NCBI RefSeq assembly: GCF_000969985.1
Contig: NZ_CP009526.1
Location: 62,001-126,000 of the forward strand
Reading direction: 5' to 3'
Length of the DNA: 64,000 bases
From: Methanosarcina barkeri str. Wiesmoor
Lineage (GTDB): Archaea; Halobacteriota; Methanosarcinia; Methanosarcinales; Methanosarcinaceae
In this document: one piece after another, positions 25,892 through 36,293 of the stretch
Layout of the letters: every line of letters starts with the position of its first letter
Numbering within the stretch: position 1 is the stretch's first letter
The notes under the pieces: model-generated
What the model saw: the letters and a program-made list of their open reading frames with translations, nothing else
The model's database searches: none
Told to the model about the DNA's origin: nothing
Translations under genes and position numbers: made by a program

Positions 25892-26557
25892 ATGAAAATC
25901 AACATTTCCTGTAAAATACTGATATTTGCAGTCTTTCTTGGATTGGCTGTTTTCTCAGGAAGTTTTCTTCTGGTTAACAACGAAGACGATATTTCTGAAT
26001 GTTCCGGAAAACAGCTTATTGAAATCGTTTCTAACGAAAGCTCAATAAAAGAAATTACAGACTTTCACGAGAATGATATCATTCAGAAAGTAAATCTTCA
26101 GGATAACCCTGTTAATTCTCAGGATTACTGGGACGACTCTGAAACTTTTGTTGTAGATATTAAAAAGTTCAAGGAATCGGCTGAATGTGGAAATGTTAAT
26201 CTTAGGTTACTAGACAGAAATTTTAACATAGAATTTGATGAGAGTTTAGTTCTCAATGAGGGAGATTCATGTCACTACTCCGGGCACATTAAAGGAGTGC
26301 CTTACAGTAGAGCTGAATTTTATGTTTATGGTGAGTTTTTTTGTGGCTCAATCGAATTTTGCAATCTGATGTATACCATTGCAGTAACTTCAGAAGAATG
26401 GAATGGAAAAACCGTTCACGCAGTATTTTTGATAAACTGGGAAAATGAAAGAAAGAAAATGGAAGATTTGTTGAATCCTCTAAGTTTCCTGTGTGGTTCA
26501 GGTTCAACAAAGAATTTGCCAGGAGCGGGTGAAAGCAATAAGCAACTCATCCTTTAG
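25892..26557 (+). CDS. secreted protein of unknown function
   Basis: The 221-residue protein has a signal peptide or anchor (ILIFAVFLGLAVFSGSFLLV). The region around residues 95-190 (VNLRLLDRNFNIEF, CHYSGHIKGVPYSRAEFYV, GSIEFCNLMYTI) resembles the prodomain of secreted zinc metalloproteases (M12 type), but no HExxH catalytic domain follows. It may be a solitary prodomain-like protein or a gene that has lost its protease part. The latter is my guess from remembered patterns and is not verified. The start has atggggttttaatg as upstream context. Confidence 0.6.
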   Translation: MKINISCKILIFAVFLGLAVFSGSFLLVNNEDDISECSGKQLIEIVSNESSIKEITDFHENDIIQKVNLQDNPVNSQDYWDDSETFVVDIKKFKESAECGNVNLRLLDRNFNIEFDESLVLNEGDSCHYSGHIKGVPYSRAEFYVYGEFFCGSIEFCNLMYTIAVTSEEWNGKTVHAVFLINWENERKKMEDLLNPLSFLCGSGSTKNLPGAGESNKQLIL

Positions 26558-26925
26558 ATTCGTGAATGACAATTATTATTTTGTTTACACTCAAGTCCAG
26601 TCTTTTGCTTCTTTTACACTTCAGTCCAATTTTTCTGTTATTTAGAGCTTCATATATTTAGAACTTCATATCCGGAACTTTCTTATTTTTGTTTACGAAC
26701 GAAAACAAATGACTATAGAAACACTTATATATCATTGATGCTAACTATAGGTTACTATCTTGTACATTCTCCTTTCCAGCTAGTCTTCCGGGTAAAGTTT
26801 TAGGCAGGGCTTCCTGTTCGAATTTACTCAAGGCTAGATACTTATAATCAAAAAATATACAATCACAATAGTCTGGCATTATTGCTTAACATTTCACAAA
26901 TTTAGATTACTATCAGAGGAAAATA
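26558..26925. other. promoter region of the regulator-cdc48 operon
   Basis: No gene. A clear TATA box (cttatatatc) lies at 26725-26734, about 190 bases before the regulator start; a second AT tract (aaaaaatatac) lies near 26850. Loose direct repeats of ttcagtcc and gaacttcatat occur at 26595-26680. Confidence 0.45.
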
Positions 26926-27612
26926 ATGGACCCGGCAAAATTACTTGACATTCTGGGGAATGAAAATCGCAGGAAGATCATTCAGCTTCTTGCCAACCGT
27001 CCCTGCTATGTCAGTGAGATCTCTAGCAGGTTGGGAGTAGGGCCAAAAGCCATAATAAGTCATCTAGGCCTGCTTGAGCAGGCAGGACTTATAGAATGCA
27101 GTGTGGATGAACAGAGGCGTAAGTACTTCAACATCGCAAACAATATGCGGCTTGAAGTGTCAGTATCCCCTTATGCCTATACAGTAACACTTCAGGATGT
27201 TACTTTTGACAGGGGAAATAAAGAAGAGAATCCTGTGGAAAAGGAGATTCCTTCAGGGGAAGAATCTTCGTCTTTCTTTCTTAAATTGAGCAACAGGCTT
27301 AAGGAACTCAAAAAAAGGCACGAAGAACTTGCACAGATGCAACAGCAGCTTCAGGTTGAGTACACAGAAGCTATGGACCGTTGTCTGGACTCAATTGAAG
27401 AAATAGCCAGGAACCCGGTAGAGTGTGAGCTCCTGTTTGAACTTCTGAAAAATGAAACCACTCTCGCTACCCTCTGTTACAACCTGCGCTTGCACCCAAG
27501 TATTGTTAACGCTAACCTGATAGACCTCACAAAGAGGGGGTTTATTGAGTATGGTATCAAAAATAACCAGTATTACTGGAAAATCCGTGAGACCGGAGTT
27601 GAGAACGAATGA
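26926..27612 (+). CDS. ArsR-like winged-helix regulator upstream of cdc48
   Basis: The 228-residue protein begins with an ArsR-type winged helix: [25 protein letters not shown], then the recognition helix around [18 protein letters not shown], and a wing with [11 protein letters not shown] coiled coil (about residues 115-150, [19 protein letters not shown]) and a second helical domain with another HTH-like segment follow ([30 protein letters not shown]). No metal-binding cysteines of classic ArsR are present. It overlaps the cdc48 start by four bases, so both are made from one message; autoregulation of the chaperone operon is a fair guess. Confidence 0.8.
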   Translation: MDPAKLLDILGNENRRKIIQLLANRPCYVSEISSRLGVGPKAIISHLGLLEQAGLIECSVDEQRRKYFNIANNMRLEVSVSPYAYTVTLQDVTFDRGNKEENPVEKEIPSGEESSSFFLKLSNRLKELKKRHEELAQMQQQLQVEYTEAMDRCLDSIEEIARNPVECELLFELLKNETTLATLCYNLRLHPSIVNANLIDLTKRGFIEYGIKNNQYYWKIRETGVENE

Positions 27613-29873
27613 TTGAAGAAATTAATTTGAGAGTTGCTGAAGCTTATCATAAGGACGTGGGCAGGGGAATTGCAAGAATTGACACTCGCTTGATGCAGCA
27701 GATGGGGCTTGTAAGCGGGGACATAATTGAGATTTCAGGGAGAGCAAAGACCTATGCAATTGTCTGGCCAAATGTGGAGCGTGAACAGGAAAATCGGATC
27801 CGGATTGACGGAAACTTGCGCAGTAATGCCAAAGTTGGGATTGATGACAGGGTTACAATCCAGAAAGTCCAGGCAAAAAACGCTCAGAGAGTTACCCTTG
27901 CTCCTTCTCAGCCTGTAAGACTTGTTGGAGGGGCTCACTACATCCTTAGAATTATTGAGGGGAGACCTTTGAACAAAGGTCAGCAGATCAGGGTGGAAAC
28001 TGTAAATAACCCTTTGACTTTCGTAGTTGCATCTACAAGACCTGCAGGACCTGTTGTTGTCACTAAAGATACTGATATCGTCATCAAGGAAAAATCAGCT
28101 GAGGAGATCCGGGTTCCAGAAGGCATTTCATATGAGGATATCGGTGGGCTTAGAAGGGAAATTCAACTGGTCAGAGAAATGATTGAGTTGCCTTTGAGAC
28201 ATCCTGAACTCTTCCAGAAGCTTGGAATTGAGCCCCCTAAAGGTGTACTGCTTCATGGACCTCCAGGCACGGGCAAAACACTGATTGCAAAGGCAGTTGC
28301 AAGTGAAACCGATGCAAATTTCATTACTATTAGCGGTCCTGAAATCGTTTCCAAGTATTACGGAGAAAGCGAGCAGAAGCTTCGCGAGATTTTCGAGGAA
28401 GCCGAAAAGGAAGCACCTTCCATCATCTTTATAGACGAGATCGATTCCATAGCCCCCAAGCGCGGTGAAGTCACAGGCGAACTGGAACGCAGAGTAGTTG
28501 CCCAGTTGCTCTCACTTATGGACGGGCTAAACTCCAGAGGCGAAGTAGTTGTAATTGCTGCCACAAACCGCCCGAACTCAATAGATGAAGCTCTCCGCCG
28601 TGGCGGAAGATTTGACAGGGAAATAGAAATCGGAATTCCCGATCGGAATGGCAGGAAGCAGATTCTTCTCATTCACACCAGAGGTATGCCTATTCAGGAT
28701 GTAAGCCTTAGTGAAATTGCAGATGTAACTCATGGGTTTGTAGGCGCTGATCTGTCTTCTCTCTGTAAAGAAGCAGCAATGCATGCTCTCAGAAGGATAA
28801 CTCCTGAAATCGATATCGAAGAAGACGAAATTCCACAGGAAATTCTTGATAAACTAGTGGTCACCAAAGATGATTTCAAGGAAGCTCTGAAGAATATCGA
28901 GCCGTCTGCAATGAGGGAAGTTTATGTTGAGGTTCCGCATGTAGGATGGGAGGATATCGGAGGACTTGAAAATGCAAAGCAGGAACTTATTGAGGCTGTT
29001 GAGTGGCCCCTGAAGTATCCTGAACTCTTTAGCAGTATCAATATAAAACCTCCCAGAGGCGTATTATTATTTGGGCCCCCGGGTACAGGTAAAACCTTGC
29101 TTGCAAAGGCCGTTGCCAGTGAAAGCGAAGCCAATTTCATTAGCATTAAAGGTCCAGAACTTCTCAGCAAGTATGTGGGAGAATCCGAGCGTGCGGTTAG
29201 GGAAACCTTTAGGAAAGCCAAACAGGCTGCACCGACTGTTGTCTTCTTTGACGAAATCGATTCAATTGCCCCTCAAAGAAGTTCTGTTTCAGATACGCAT
29301 GTATCCGAAAGAGTTGTCAGTCAGATCCTCACTGAATTGGATGGAGTAGAGGAACTCAAGGATGTAATTATTGTTGCGGCCACAAACCGGCCTGATATGG
29401 TAGACCCTGCGCTTCTCAGACCTGGCCGCTTTGACAGGCTCATCTATATCAAGCCACCAGATAACATAAGCAGGGAAAAGATCTTTGAGATCCATACGCA
29501 GGGAAAACCCCTTGCAGAAGATGTAAATCTTTCTGAGCTTGCTGATATGACTGAAGGGTATGTGGGAGCAGACATCGAGGGTATTTGCAGAGAGGCTGCG
29601 ATGCTGGCCCTGAGGGAAATAGTTACCCCAGGAGCTAGCAGAAAGGATATCGAGAAACGGGCAGGAGAAGTCATAATTTCAAAGAAGCACTTTGAACGTG
29701 CAATCCGCCGTGTAAAGCCTACAACATCCAGGGAAAGCCTTGCGGCTTATGAACGGAGTGCTGAACTCTTTGCTAAATACGCAACTGAATTTGAAGAAGA
29801 AGCTCCCGAGGCTGAAGAACAGGAAAAAGAACTCGAACATGAAAATGTTCCGGATTTCTTTCAGGCTCAGTAA
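27609..29873 (+). CDS. cdc48: Cdc48/VAT AAA+ ATPase
   Basis: This hexameric unfoldase pulls apart protein complexes and feeds substrates to the archaeal proteasome. The 754-residue protein has the N-domain (double-psi barrel and four-stranded barrel, about 1-180) and two AAA modules. D1 has Walker A GPPGTGKT at 217-224 and Walker [11 protein letters not shown]2 has Walker A at 489-496 and VVFFDEIDS. Arginine fingers lie in GGRFDRE and PGRFDRL. The acidic tail ends in DFFQAQ, unlike the HbYX proteasome-docking end of some relatives. Coupling to an ArsR-like gene upstream and two Hsp20 genes downstream points to a stress-response unit. Confidence 0.95.
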   Translation: MIEEINLRVAEAYHKDVGRGIARIDTRLMQQMGLVSGDIIEISGRAKTYAIVWPNVEREQENRIRIDGNLRSNAKVGIDDRVTIQKVQAKNAQRVTLAPSQPVRLVGGAHYILRIIEGRPLNKGQQIRVETVNNPLTFVVASTRPAGPVVVTKDTDIVIKEKSAEEIRVPEGISYEDIGGLRREIQLVREMIELPLRHPELFQKLGIEPPKGVLLHGPPGTGKTLIAKAVASETDANFITISGPEIVSKYYGESEQKLREIFEEAEKEAPSIIFIDEIDSIAPKRGEVTGELERRVVAQLLSLMDGLNSRGEVVVIAATNRPNSIDEALRRGGRFDREIEIGIPDRNGRKQILLIHTRGMPIQDVSLSEIADVTHGFVGADLSSLCKEAAMHALRRITPEIDIEEDEIPQEILDKLVVTKDDFKEALKNIEPSAMREVYVEVPHVGWEDIGGLENAKQELIEAVEWPLKYPELFSSINIKPPRGVLLFGPPGTGKTLLAKAVASESEANFISIKGPELLSKYVGESERAVRETFRKAKQAAPTVVFFDEIDSIAPQRSSVSDTHVSERVVSQILTELDGVEELKDVIIVAATNRPDMVDPALLRPGRFDRLIYIKPPDNISREKIFEIHTQGKPLAEDVNLSELADMTEGYVGADIEGICREAAMLALREIVTPGASRKDIEKRAGEVIISKKHFERAIRRVKPTTSRESLAAYERSAELFAKYATEFEEEAPEAEEQEKELEHENVPDFFQAQ

Positions 29874-29887
29874 GCTCACTTCCTTAT

Positions 29888-29912
29888 AAGCCGGTAACTC
29901 CCGGCTTTTTAT
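29888..29912 (+). terminator. terminator after cdc48
   Basis: Arms aagccgg (29888-29894) and ccggctt (29901-29907) form a 7-bp stem with a 6-base loop, followed by a run of T (ttttattatt). This matches the stem plus T-tract form of archaeal and bacterial intrinsic terminators and separates cdc48 from the Hsp20 genes. Confidence 0.7.
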
Positions 29913-30026
29913 TATTAAAAATTCAGGAATTACTGAAAAGAAATAATGACTGATTTATGCTAGTTGATTTAATATATTCACTTAATAACGAGTTATCAAT
30001 GGATAAATTAATAACGGGGTAATTAT

Positions 30027-30554
30027 ATGGACAGAGACAGTAAAAGAAGGAGAAATTTTTTCGATGAAATCTTCGGAATTGACCCGGCTAAGGACGTGGA
30101 CGAAATGTTCGAGCGTCTTAACAGGGCAATGGGTATGAGTATGGAAAATTTCGGGCAGGATCCTTTCATCTATGGATTTTCTTTAACCCAGAGACCAGGA
30201 GAAGAACCTGAAATTCGTGAATTTGGGAATATTCCTATGTTTGAGCATACCGAGACCGAAGAAAAGTGTTATCTTGATACAAGAAAACCCCTGATTGATG
30301 TACTGGAAACTGAAGAGGAGGTTCATGTGATTGCCGAGATTCCAGGCATCGAGAAAGAAGATATTAGATTAAACGCAACTGATTTAATACTTGACATCGA
30401 AACAATAAATGGGAATCCAAAATATTCCGAACGTGTGGAACTGCCCGTAAAGGTTGACCCCCAGAGTGCGAAAGCTACATACAAAAATGGTGTGCTGGAA
30501 GTTACCTTTAAGAGGCTGGAATCCAGTTCCCAAACCTCAATAAATATTGAGTGA
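30027..30554 (+). CDS. Hsp20/alpha-crystallin family small heat shock protein (copy 1)
   Basis: The product binds partly unfolded proteins and prevents aggregation without ATP. It has 175 residues: an N-terminal part of about 85 with FGIDPAKDVDEMFERLN and GFSLTQRPGEEPEIREFG, then the alpha-crystallin domain (about 87-175) with PLIDVLETEEEVHVIAEIPGIEKEDI and the closing YKNGVLEVTFK. The C-terminal IxI anchor motif is present as INIE. It resembles the GvpH-like or halobacterial Hsp20 branch in its N-terminal region. The next gene is a paralogue, so this is a local duplication. The ATG follows acggggtaatta. Confidence 0.85.
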   Translation: MDRDSKRRRNFFDEIFGIDPAKDVDEMFERLNRAMGMSMENFGQDPFIYGFSLTQRPGEEPEIREFGNIPMFEHTETEEKCYLDTRKPLIDVLETEEEVHVIAEIPGIEKEDIRLNATDLILDIETINGNPKYSERVELPVKVDPQSAKATYKNGVLEVTFKRLESSSQTSINIE

Positions 30555-30608
30555 CTTACTGGAAATTGCACTTTAGGTGTAACAGCACGAGGAAAAGCAG
30601 AGGTAATA

Positions 30609-31106
30609 ATGGTGGGCATAAGAAAAAGAAAGGATTTCTTTGAAGAGTTTGGATCTGAACTTTTTGACAACCTGGAAGAAATGATCGAAGCCCTCCTGGA
30701 AGATATGGGAGAGTCCGTCCCCTTCGTATACGGATTTTCTATCATTCGTCGCCCGGGGGAAGACCCCGAACTCCGAGAGTTTGGAAATATTTCGGAAAAT
30801 TCTGAGGATGAAGAAAATCCATTCCCCTCCGAAATAAGAGACCCTTTAATTGATATCTTTGAAAGCGAAGAACTAATACATGTACTTGCCGAAATCCCGG
30901 AAATCGAAAAGGAAGATCTCCTTCTGCATGCGACTGCTCAAAATCTTGAAATCAGGATTCTTGGAGCTTCCGAATACTCTCAGGACATAGAGCTTCCTGC
31001 CCGTGTGGATCCTAAGAGTGCAAAAGCTAGCTATAAAAACGGAGTACTTGAGGTTACTTTCAAGCGGTGTACTGAAGAAATGCCCGTTGAAATCGAAATT
31101 AACTGA
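30609..31106 (+). CDS. Hsp20/alpha-crystallin family small heat shock protein (copy 2)
   Basis: A diverged paralogue of the preceding gene (165 residues). Both share the N-terminal layout (FGSELFDNLEEMIEALLED, then YGFSIIRRPGEDPELREFGN) and the core with PLIDIFESEELIHVLAEIPEIEKEDL, ending in VEIEIN. The conserved glycine of IPGIEKED is Glu here, and the following strand is less regular. It may form mixed oligomers with copy 1, which is inference. It starts 54 bases after copy 1 and follows an agaggtaata ribosome binding site, so the two are probably cotranscribed. Confidence 0.85.
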   Translation: MVGIRKRKDFFEEFGSELFDNLEEMIEALLEDMGESVPFVYGFSIIRRPGEDPELREFGNISENSEDEENPFPSEIRDPLIDIFESEELIHVLAEIPEIEKEDLLLHATAQNLEIRILGASEYSQDIELPARVDPKSAKASYKNGVLEVTFKRCTEEMPVEIEIN

Positions 31107-32472
31107 TGCAAATGGGCTTGAAGATCTTAGCGATTCGAAGATCTTGAAGAGTTAAGTACAAAAGTATAATGAAAAAACGGTTTGAAAATTGTAGTTAGAA
31201 ATGATTAATCTTAAGTCCCGATAATTACACATCGAATAGTAGTTGAAAACAGATAGTGTGCAGAACTCTTTGTAGACAAAAAAATAACTGTTGTCTAAGG
31301 CGAAGTTGAACTGTTAAACGCATGCTATTTGTATATTCTATTTATGTGCACACTTTTTTAATAACTTTAATATTCTTTACCCTTTTGTTTTTAACTTTCT
31401 CTTATTGTTTTTACTTTCTCTTATTGTTTTTAATTTTACCTGACTATTTTGTGTCTTATTTTATGAGTCGCCCTTATTTTGAATTTTGTCATATTAATAT
31501 AGTGTGCTTTTGTAATATCTTTTCATACACCATATCAATACCCTATTTCTTAATCCGGATATTGAGTCTGTCAACAATAACCGATCTTAAATCATAGTAC
31601 TATATTATAAGTTAAATAATATATATCTATTTAAATAAAGCATCCCCTAAAATAGTATAAAAATGATTCGATTGGTTGTAAAAAATAAAACTAAAAAATT
31701 TGTGGCTTTATGTAACATATTTTATAATTGTGGACTTTTGTATAATTGGTTGTACTTTTGGCATGAACGAAAGCAAAAAATATATACGCATGATTGTTTA
31801 ACAGGAAACCTGTAGTCCCGAAATAATGAGCATGTGTAGCCGAGGAAGGAAGCTCAAGGCATTATCTGGCTAGAGGAACTTGACTCCTCTACTCTTAAAA
31901 CCGGTATTAGTCTTGTGCGTCAGGTACTGGATAACCATGCATAGCTAGAAAACGTAGATGGCTTCTCAATAGAATAACTCAATATTATGCGAGTAAGAAA
32001 GATAAAATTGACAGAAATAAATTTGTTGTCTTTTATGAGGCAATAAAACATTATCTCATAAATCTAAGATCAAAATATCCTATTCAAGAGCCAAATATAT
32101 CTTAGGTAAGGCTTCCGTTTGGAAAGCAAATTGAAAATCTTTCTCACAAGTATGGATATTGAATTAATCTATGGAAAAATATAGAAGGCCTTTGTAAAGC
32201 TAAAGAATTCGGGGCTTTTCAATGTTTAACATTAGCTAATTTATTAGTTAATTTCCAGAAATTCTGTAATCTACAGTGCTCACAATTAATGATTTTACTC
32301 ATCAATAAACAGTATACTTGTTATGTTTACGTATTGATCAACTATTTTATCCCTCTAAAACAGAGCATTAGGCTGTTTAGAGGGTTCAAATGTATACAGC
32401 GTAGTCTACAGGCTTACTTTACTGTGAACACTATAGGCCACTATATACTAAATAGTAAAGGAGGAAAAATTA
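31107..32472. other. 1.4-kb region: possible small RNA and decayed coding sequence
   Basis: No intact gene. A strong TATA-like tract (aaaaaatatata) at 31770-31785 precedes 31800-31960, a less AT-rich block with small hairpins (agagga/tcctct near 31870-31890) that may be a noncoding RNA or an IS end. Around 31983-32104 one frame reads SKKDKIDRNKFVVFYEAIKH and then stops, and 32150-32290 reads GLCKAKEFGAFQCLTLANLL in another frame, so a broken gene of unknown identity lies here. A 12-bp stem (32351-32384) follows. Confidence 0.45.
32351..32384 (+). promoter_or_regulatory. long hairpin in the leader of DUF1646 copy 1
   Basis: ccctctaaaacag (32351-32363) pairs with ctgtttagaggg (32373-32384): twelve pairs with one bulged A and a 9-base loop. 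It lies about 90 bases before the gene. It could be a leader RNA structure, a terminator of the decayed region upstream, or an IS end. No comparable stem is seen before copies 2 and 3. Confidence 0.45.
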
Positions 32473-33582
32473 ATGGGTCTAGAACCAGGAATTTTAGCTG
32501 GGTTTCTTGTAATATTTATTGCCGTACTGCTCGGCCCGTTTAAAATAAAAATTATTGAGGAAAATCTGGAGGTATTCCTTTTTGTCTGTGGAATAGCGGC
32601 AATGACCATCTCGGGTTTTGTCACAATTCCAGGTACAGAAACAGGCTGGAGAATGGAAATAATTGAAGAAGCATTAACTTCGCCGCTTAATGCTTTAAAT
32701 ATTGGCGGCATTCCAATAGGCATATTCCAGATAGTGCTTGTTGTCGGTTTGATTATCTATAAATGGCATGAGCCGATTCAAAATGCAATCCGGAAAGTAG
32801 CTGCAGCACTTTCTCTTAAAGTTATGGCTTTTGCTCTTATTGTTGTGCTTGGTATGTTTTCCAGCGTAATGTCAGCCATTCTTGCTGCAATCATTCTTGT
32901 TGAGGTGGTTAATGCATTGCCTATCTCACGAAAATCCAAGATTGACCTGACAGTTATTGCATGTTTCTCAATTGGTCTTGGCGCTGCTCTTACTCCTCTT
33001 GGTGAACCTCTTTCGACAATCGCTATCTCAAAACTTTCCGGTGAACCTTACCATGCAGATTTCATGTTCTTGTTTGATATGCTGGGTAAATATATCATTC
33101 CAGGCATCTTTGTCTACGGTGTTGTTGGGATGTTCTTCCTTGGAAAAGTTGATATGAAAGTCCAGGGAAAAGCCGAAGATTATAGCGAGACTTTGAAAGA
33201 TGTCATAATGAGAGCTGTTAAGGTCTATCTGTTTATTATGGCTCTGACGTTTCTCGGAGATGGTTTCAAGCCTATCATAGTTGAGTACTTCATAAAAATA
33301 CCTTCCATGGTACTTTACTGGGTTAACATGGTCTCTGCTATTCTGGATAACGCCACTCTGGCAGCCGCTGAGATCGGACCTGCTATGACTGAAATACAGA
33401 TAAAATGCATTCTTATGGGGCTTTTAGTTTCAGGCGGAATGCTGATCCCAGGAAATATTCCGAACATCATCTCTGCGGGTAAACTTGGTATAACCAGCAA
33501 AGAATGGGCAAGGCTTGGAATCCCAATGGGACTCATCACGATGGCTATCTTTTTTGTCACCATCTTTGTGCTTGGAATTTAA
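32473..33582 (+). CDS. DUF1646 membrane transporter, copy 1
   Basis: The 369-residue protein belongs to the DUF1646 family, predicted cation transporters related to the ArsB/NhaD ion-transporter fold. About ten membrane helices are visible, with the family-specific reentrant segments AALTPLGEPLSTIA and IPGNIPNIISAGKLGI, an inverted pair typical of this fold. Bacterial members often sit behind a sodium-responsive riboswitch, which suggests sodium export. For a methanogen whose energy metabolism runs on sodium gradients this would matter; the ion is inferred. A strong ribosome binding site (aaaggagg) precedes ATG. Copies 2 and 3 follow in the same direction. Confidence 0.85.
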   Translation: MGLEPGILAGFLVIFIAVLLGPFKIKIIEENLEVFLFVCGIAAMTISGFVTIPGTETGWRMEIIEEALTSPLNALNIGGIPIGIFQIVLVVGLIIYKWHEPIQNAIRKVAAALSLKVMAFALIVVLGMFSSVMSAILAAIILVEVVNALPISRKSKIDLTVIACFSIGLGAALTPLGEPLSTIAISKLSGEPYHADFMFLFDMLGKYIIPGIFVYGVVGMFFLGKVDMKVQGKAEDYSETLKDVIMRAVKVYLFIMALTFLGDGFKPIIVEYFIKIPSMVLYWVNMVSAILDNATLAAAEIGPAMTEIQIKCILMGLLVSGGMLIPGNIPNIISAGKLGITSKEWARLGIPMGLITMAIFFVTIFVLGI

Positions 33583-35029
33583 ATTCAAAAATTACCCCTG
33601 AGTATAACTAGATTCAGTTTCAGGATTCAGTGAAGAAAGTATGTGTTAAATCATTGGGTTTTGGAACTGAGTCAAACCTTTCAAAAAAATATAAATTATA
33701 TCTTACAGCTTTCTCTTCAAATTCTATGGGAACGAATTTCAAATATTTTCTGGAAATTTGAGAATCTGGTGTCCCTTTATATAGTTGGCATTAAACTTAA
33801 TTGAAAAACACATAAAAGAATTGATCTTACTTCTTAAGTCTGCCAGAGTTCTCATATTTTTAATTAAAAACTCTCCCTTGAATTTGAAGAACATACCATT
33901 TATTCAGTTGAGCTCTCCAGTGCTGTTTTCAATTACAACTTTTCTATTCTCGTGATCAGGCATCAATATCTGATTTCTAATTTTCTGTTTTTTAGTTATT
34001 GATTCCGGTGCTCAACTTAAGTCCTTTACATTGGTCATCGGTTAAGGAATTTTCTTGCCTGAAAGCTATCGATTTTGCATTAGAAGCCAGACTTAAATTT
34101 TGGCCTGTTTACATGAAATCGATACCCTGTTACAGCTCGTAATTTATTAAAATATTTTACAAGCGCTAGGGCATTGCTGCAATTTGTCATGATTTCTCAC
34201 TTAACCGAAGACGTATGAAGTCCTTTATATTTTTTCTCGGAATGTCATTCAGGCTTTAATTGTGTTTTTCTCTTAATTAACAGGGCTTTTTCTTCTTTCT
34301 AAGAAGCCTACTACACAATTCATTCTCCGGCTAAAAGCTTCCTAAACGCGATAAAAATAAAAGACAAACTTGCCTCTGTCAGCAACCTGAAACAGCTTTT
34401 TTAAGGGGGTGTGATTGAAATTTATTAAATATAGAAAACGATCTAATCTTTAATTCTAAAACCATGTTAAAAAATATACATCGTTTCTTCTTTTATCCCA
34501 ACTTCCCGTATACATACACAAAAATGACATATAATTTTAAAATTCAAATACTATTTTAAATATCCATCTAGTCATTATAAACTAATATTAGACAAATAGG
34601 CAAATAAATTCTACTTTTGTATGAATGCATACATTTCGGAGTTTTGAGTCTATTTGAACTAAAATTTTTGTACTTAATGTCTACTTTTATATATAAAACA
34701 ATTCAATAAGTTTACTTGACAGATAAACCAGCGCGAAGCTATATGATTTCTCCAAACTTTGGACCGAAAGTAATTTCTGTATCTAATAAAAATGCATTAT
34801 GGTCAAAGTCTATTTCAATAAGTAAATAAATTTTATTTGTAAAAAATATAAAAATTAAATTGAATATTAAAAACTAATATATTACCAAAGAATAAATAGA
34901 GCAAGTCTTTATAAGACGAAAACATTCTAGGCTCTAACGCTGTTTAACCAGGTTATTCAGACTTTGTGGTTAAACTAACAGTAGGTTATTCAGACTTTGT
35001 GGTCTAAACTAATAAAGGAGGAAAAAGTA
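33583..35029. other. 1.4-kb spacer between DUF1646 copies 1 and 2
   Basis: No gene is recognised. The sequence is AT-rich with frequent stop codons in all frames. A 28-base unit (ggttattcagactttgtggt...) occurs at 34951-34978 and 34984-35012 just before copy 2. The stretch ccttgaatttgaagaa near 33873 recurs near 38291 after copy 3, which hints that the flanks were duplicated with the genes. Confidence 0.4.
34951..35012. repeat. 33-bp-period tandem repeat in the leader of DUF1646 copy 2
   Basis: ggttattcagactttgtggt at 34951 and again at 34984, each followed by a near-identical taaactaa. The two units differ by one inserted base. The second unit ends right at the ribosome binding site of copy 2. 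Confidence 0.8.
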
Positions 35030-36139
35030 ATGGCTCTTGAACCAGGAATTTTAGCTGGGTTTCTTGTAATATTTATTGCCGTACTGTTCGGCCCTTTTAA
35101 AATAAGAGTTATTGAGGAAAATCTGGAGGTATTCCTTTTTGTCTGTGGAATAGCGGCAATGACCATCTCGGGTTTTGTCACAATTCCAGGTACCGAAACA
35201 GGCTGGAGAATGGAAATAATTGAAGAAGCATTAACTTCGCCGCTTAATGCTTTAAATATTGGCGGCATTCCAATAGGCATATTCCAGATAGTGCTTGTTG
35301 TCGGTTTAATTATCTATAAGTGGCATGAGCCGATTCAAAATGCAATCCGGAAAGTAGCTGCAGCACTTTCTCTTAAAGTTATGGCTTTTGTTCTTATTGT
35401 TGTGCTTGGTCTATCTTCCAGTGTAATATCTGCTATTCTTGCTGCAATCATTCTTGTTGAGGTAGTTAATGCATTGCCTATCTCACGAAAATCCAAGATC
35501 GACCTGACAGTTATTGCATGTTTCTCAATCGGTCTTGGCGCTGCTCTTACTCCTCTTGGTGAACCTCTTTCGACGATCGCTGTCTCAAAATTATCTGGTG
35601 AACCTTACAATGCTGATTTCTATTTCTTATTTAACATGCTGAGTAAATATATCATTCCAGGCATCTTTGTTTTTGGTTTTGTTGGAATGTTCTTCCTTGG
35701 AAAAGTTGATATGAAAGTCCAGGGAAAAGCCGAAGATTATAGCGAGACTTTGAAAGATGTCATAATGAGAGCTGTTAAGGTCTATCTGTTTATTATGGCT
35801 CTGACGTTTCTCGGAGACGGTTTCAAGCCTATCATAGTCGAGTACTTCATAAAAATACCTTCCATGGTACTTTACTGGGTTAACATGGTCTCTGCTATTC
35901 TGGATAACGCCACTCTGGCAGCCGCTGAGATCGGACCTGCTATGAGTGAAATACAGATAAAGAGCATCCTTATGGGACTTTTAGTTTCAGGCGGAATGCT
36001 GATCCCAGGAAATATTCCGAACATCATCTCTGCGGGTAAACTTGGTATAACCAGCAAAGAATGGGCAAGACTTGGATTACCCATGGGTATTGTCACGATG
36101 GCTATCTATTTCGCTGTTGTCTTTGTGCTTGGGATCTAA
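35030..36139 (+). CDS. DUF1646 membrane transporter, copy 2
   Basis: Same family and size (369 residues) as copy 1, from which it differs at about 24 positions (about 93% identity). Differences cluster around residues 20-27, 120-133, 185-225 and the C-terminus. Long blocks such as residues 28-119 and about 228-312 are identical in protein and nearly so in DNA. That mosaic pattern is expected from gene conversion between the copies. The ATG at 35030 sits seven bases behind aaaggagg; an in-frame ATG at 34997 would add eleven residues and is not favoured. Transport role as for copy 1. Confidence 0.85.
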   Translation: MALEPGILAGFLVIFIAVLFGPFKIRVIEENLEVFLFVCGIAAMTISGFVTIPGTETGWRMEIIEEALTSPLNALNIGGIPIGIFQIVLVVGLIIYKWHEPIQNAIRKVAAALSLKVMAFVLIVVLGLSSSVISAILAAIILVEVVNALPISRKSKIDLTVIACFSIGLGAALTPLGEPLSTIAVSKLSGEPYNADFYFLFNMLSKYIIPGIFVFGFVGMFFLGKVDMKVQGKAEDYSETLKDVIMRAVKVYLFIMALTFLGDGFKPIIVEYFIKIPSMVLYWVNMVSAILDNATLAAAEIGPAMSEIQIKSILMGLLVSGGMLIPGNIPNIISAGKLGITSKEWARLGLPMGIVTMAIYFAVVFVLGI

Positions 36140-36173
36140 ACTTATATTTGCCCATCATTGTAAATAGGATTAA

Positions 36174-36224
36174 ATTTCAAGATCCAGTGATAAATTTAAA
36201 AATAAAATTACTGGATCTTGAAAT
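36174..36224 (+). terminator. perfect 15-bp inverted repeat after DUF1646 copy 2
   Basis: atttcaagatccagt (36174-36188) and actggatcttgaaat (36210-36224) pair without mismatch around a 21-base AT-rich loop. It lies 35 bases after the stop. It may end transcription or protect the 3' end of the message. There is no long T run behind it. Confidence 0.5.
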
Positions 36225-36293
36225 CGAATCTCGATAAAATCCTTTAAACGGTAAGAACTTTAAAGAATCAGTTACACTTTTATTATATTTAGC

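Noticed and set aside
31322-31597. A 91-residue hydrophobic ORF after the second Hsp20 gene.
   Set aside because: Built from repeated ttattgttttta-type tracts, with no ribosome binding site and no recognisable topology.
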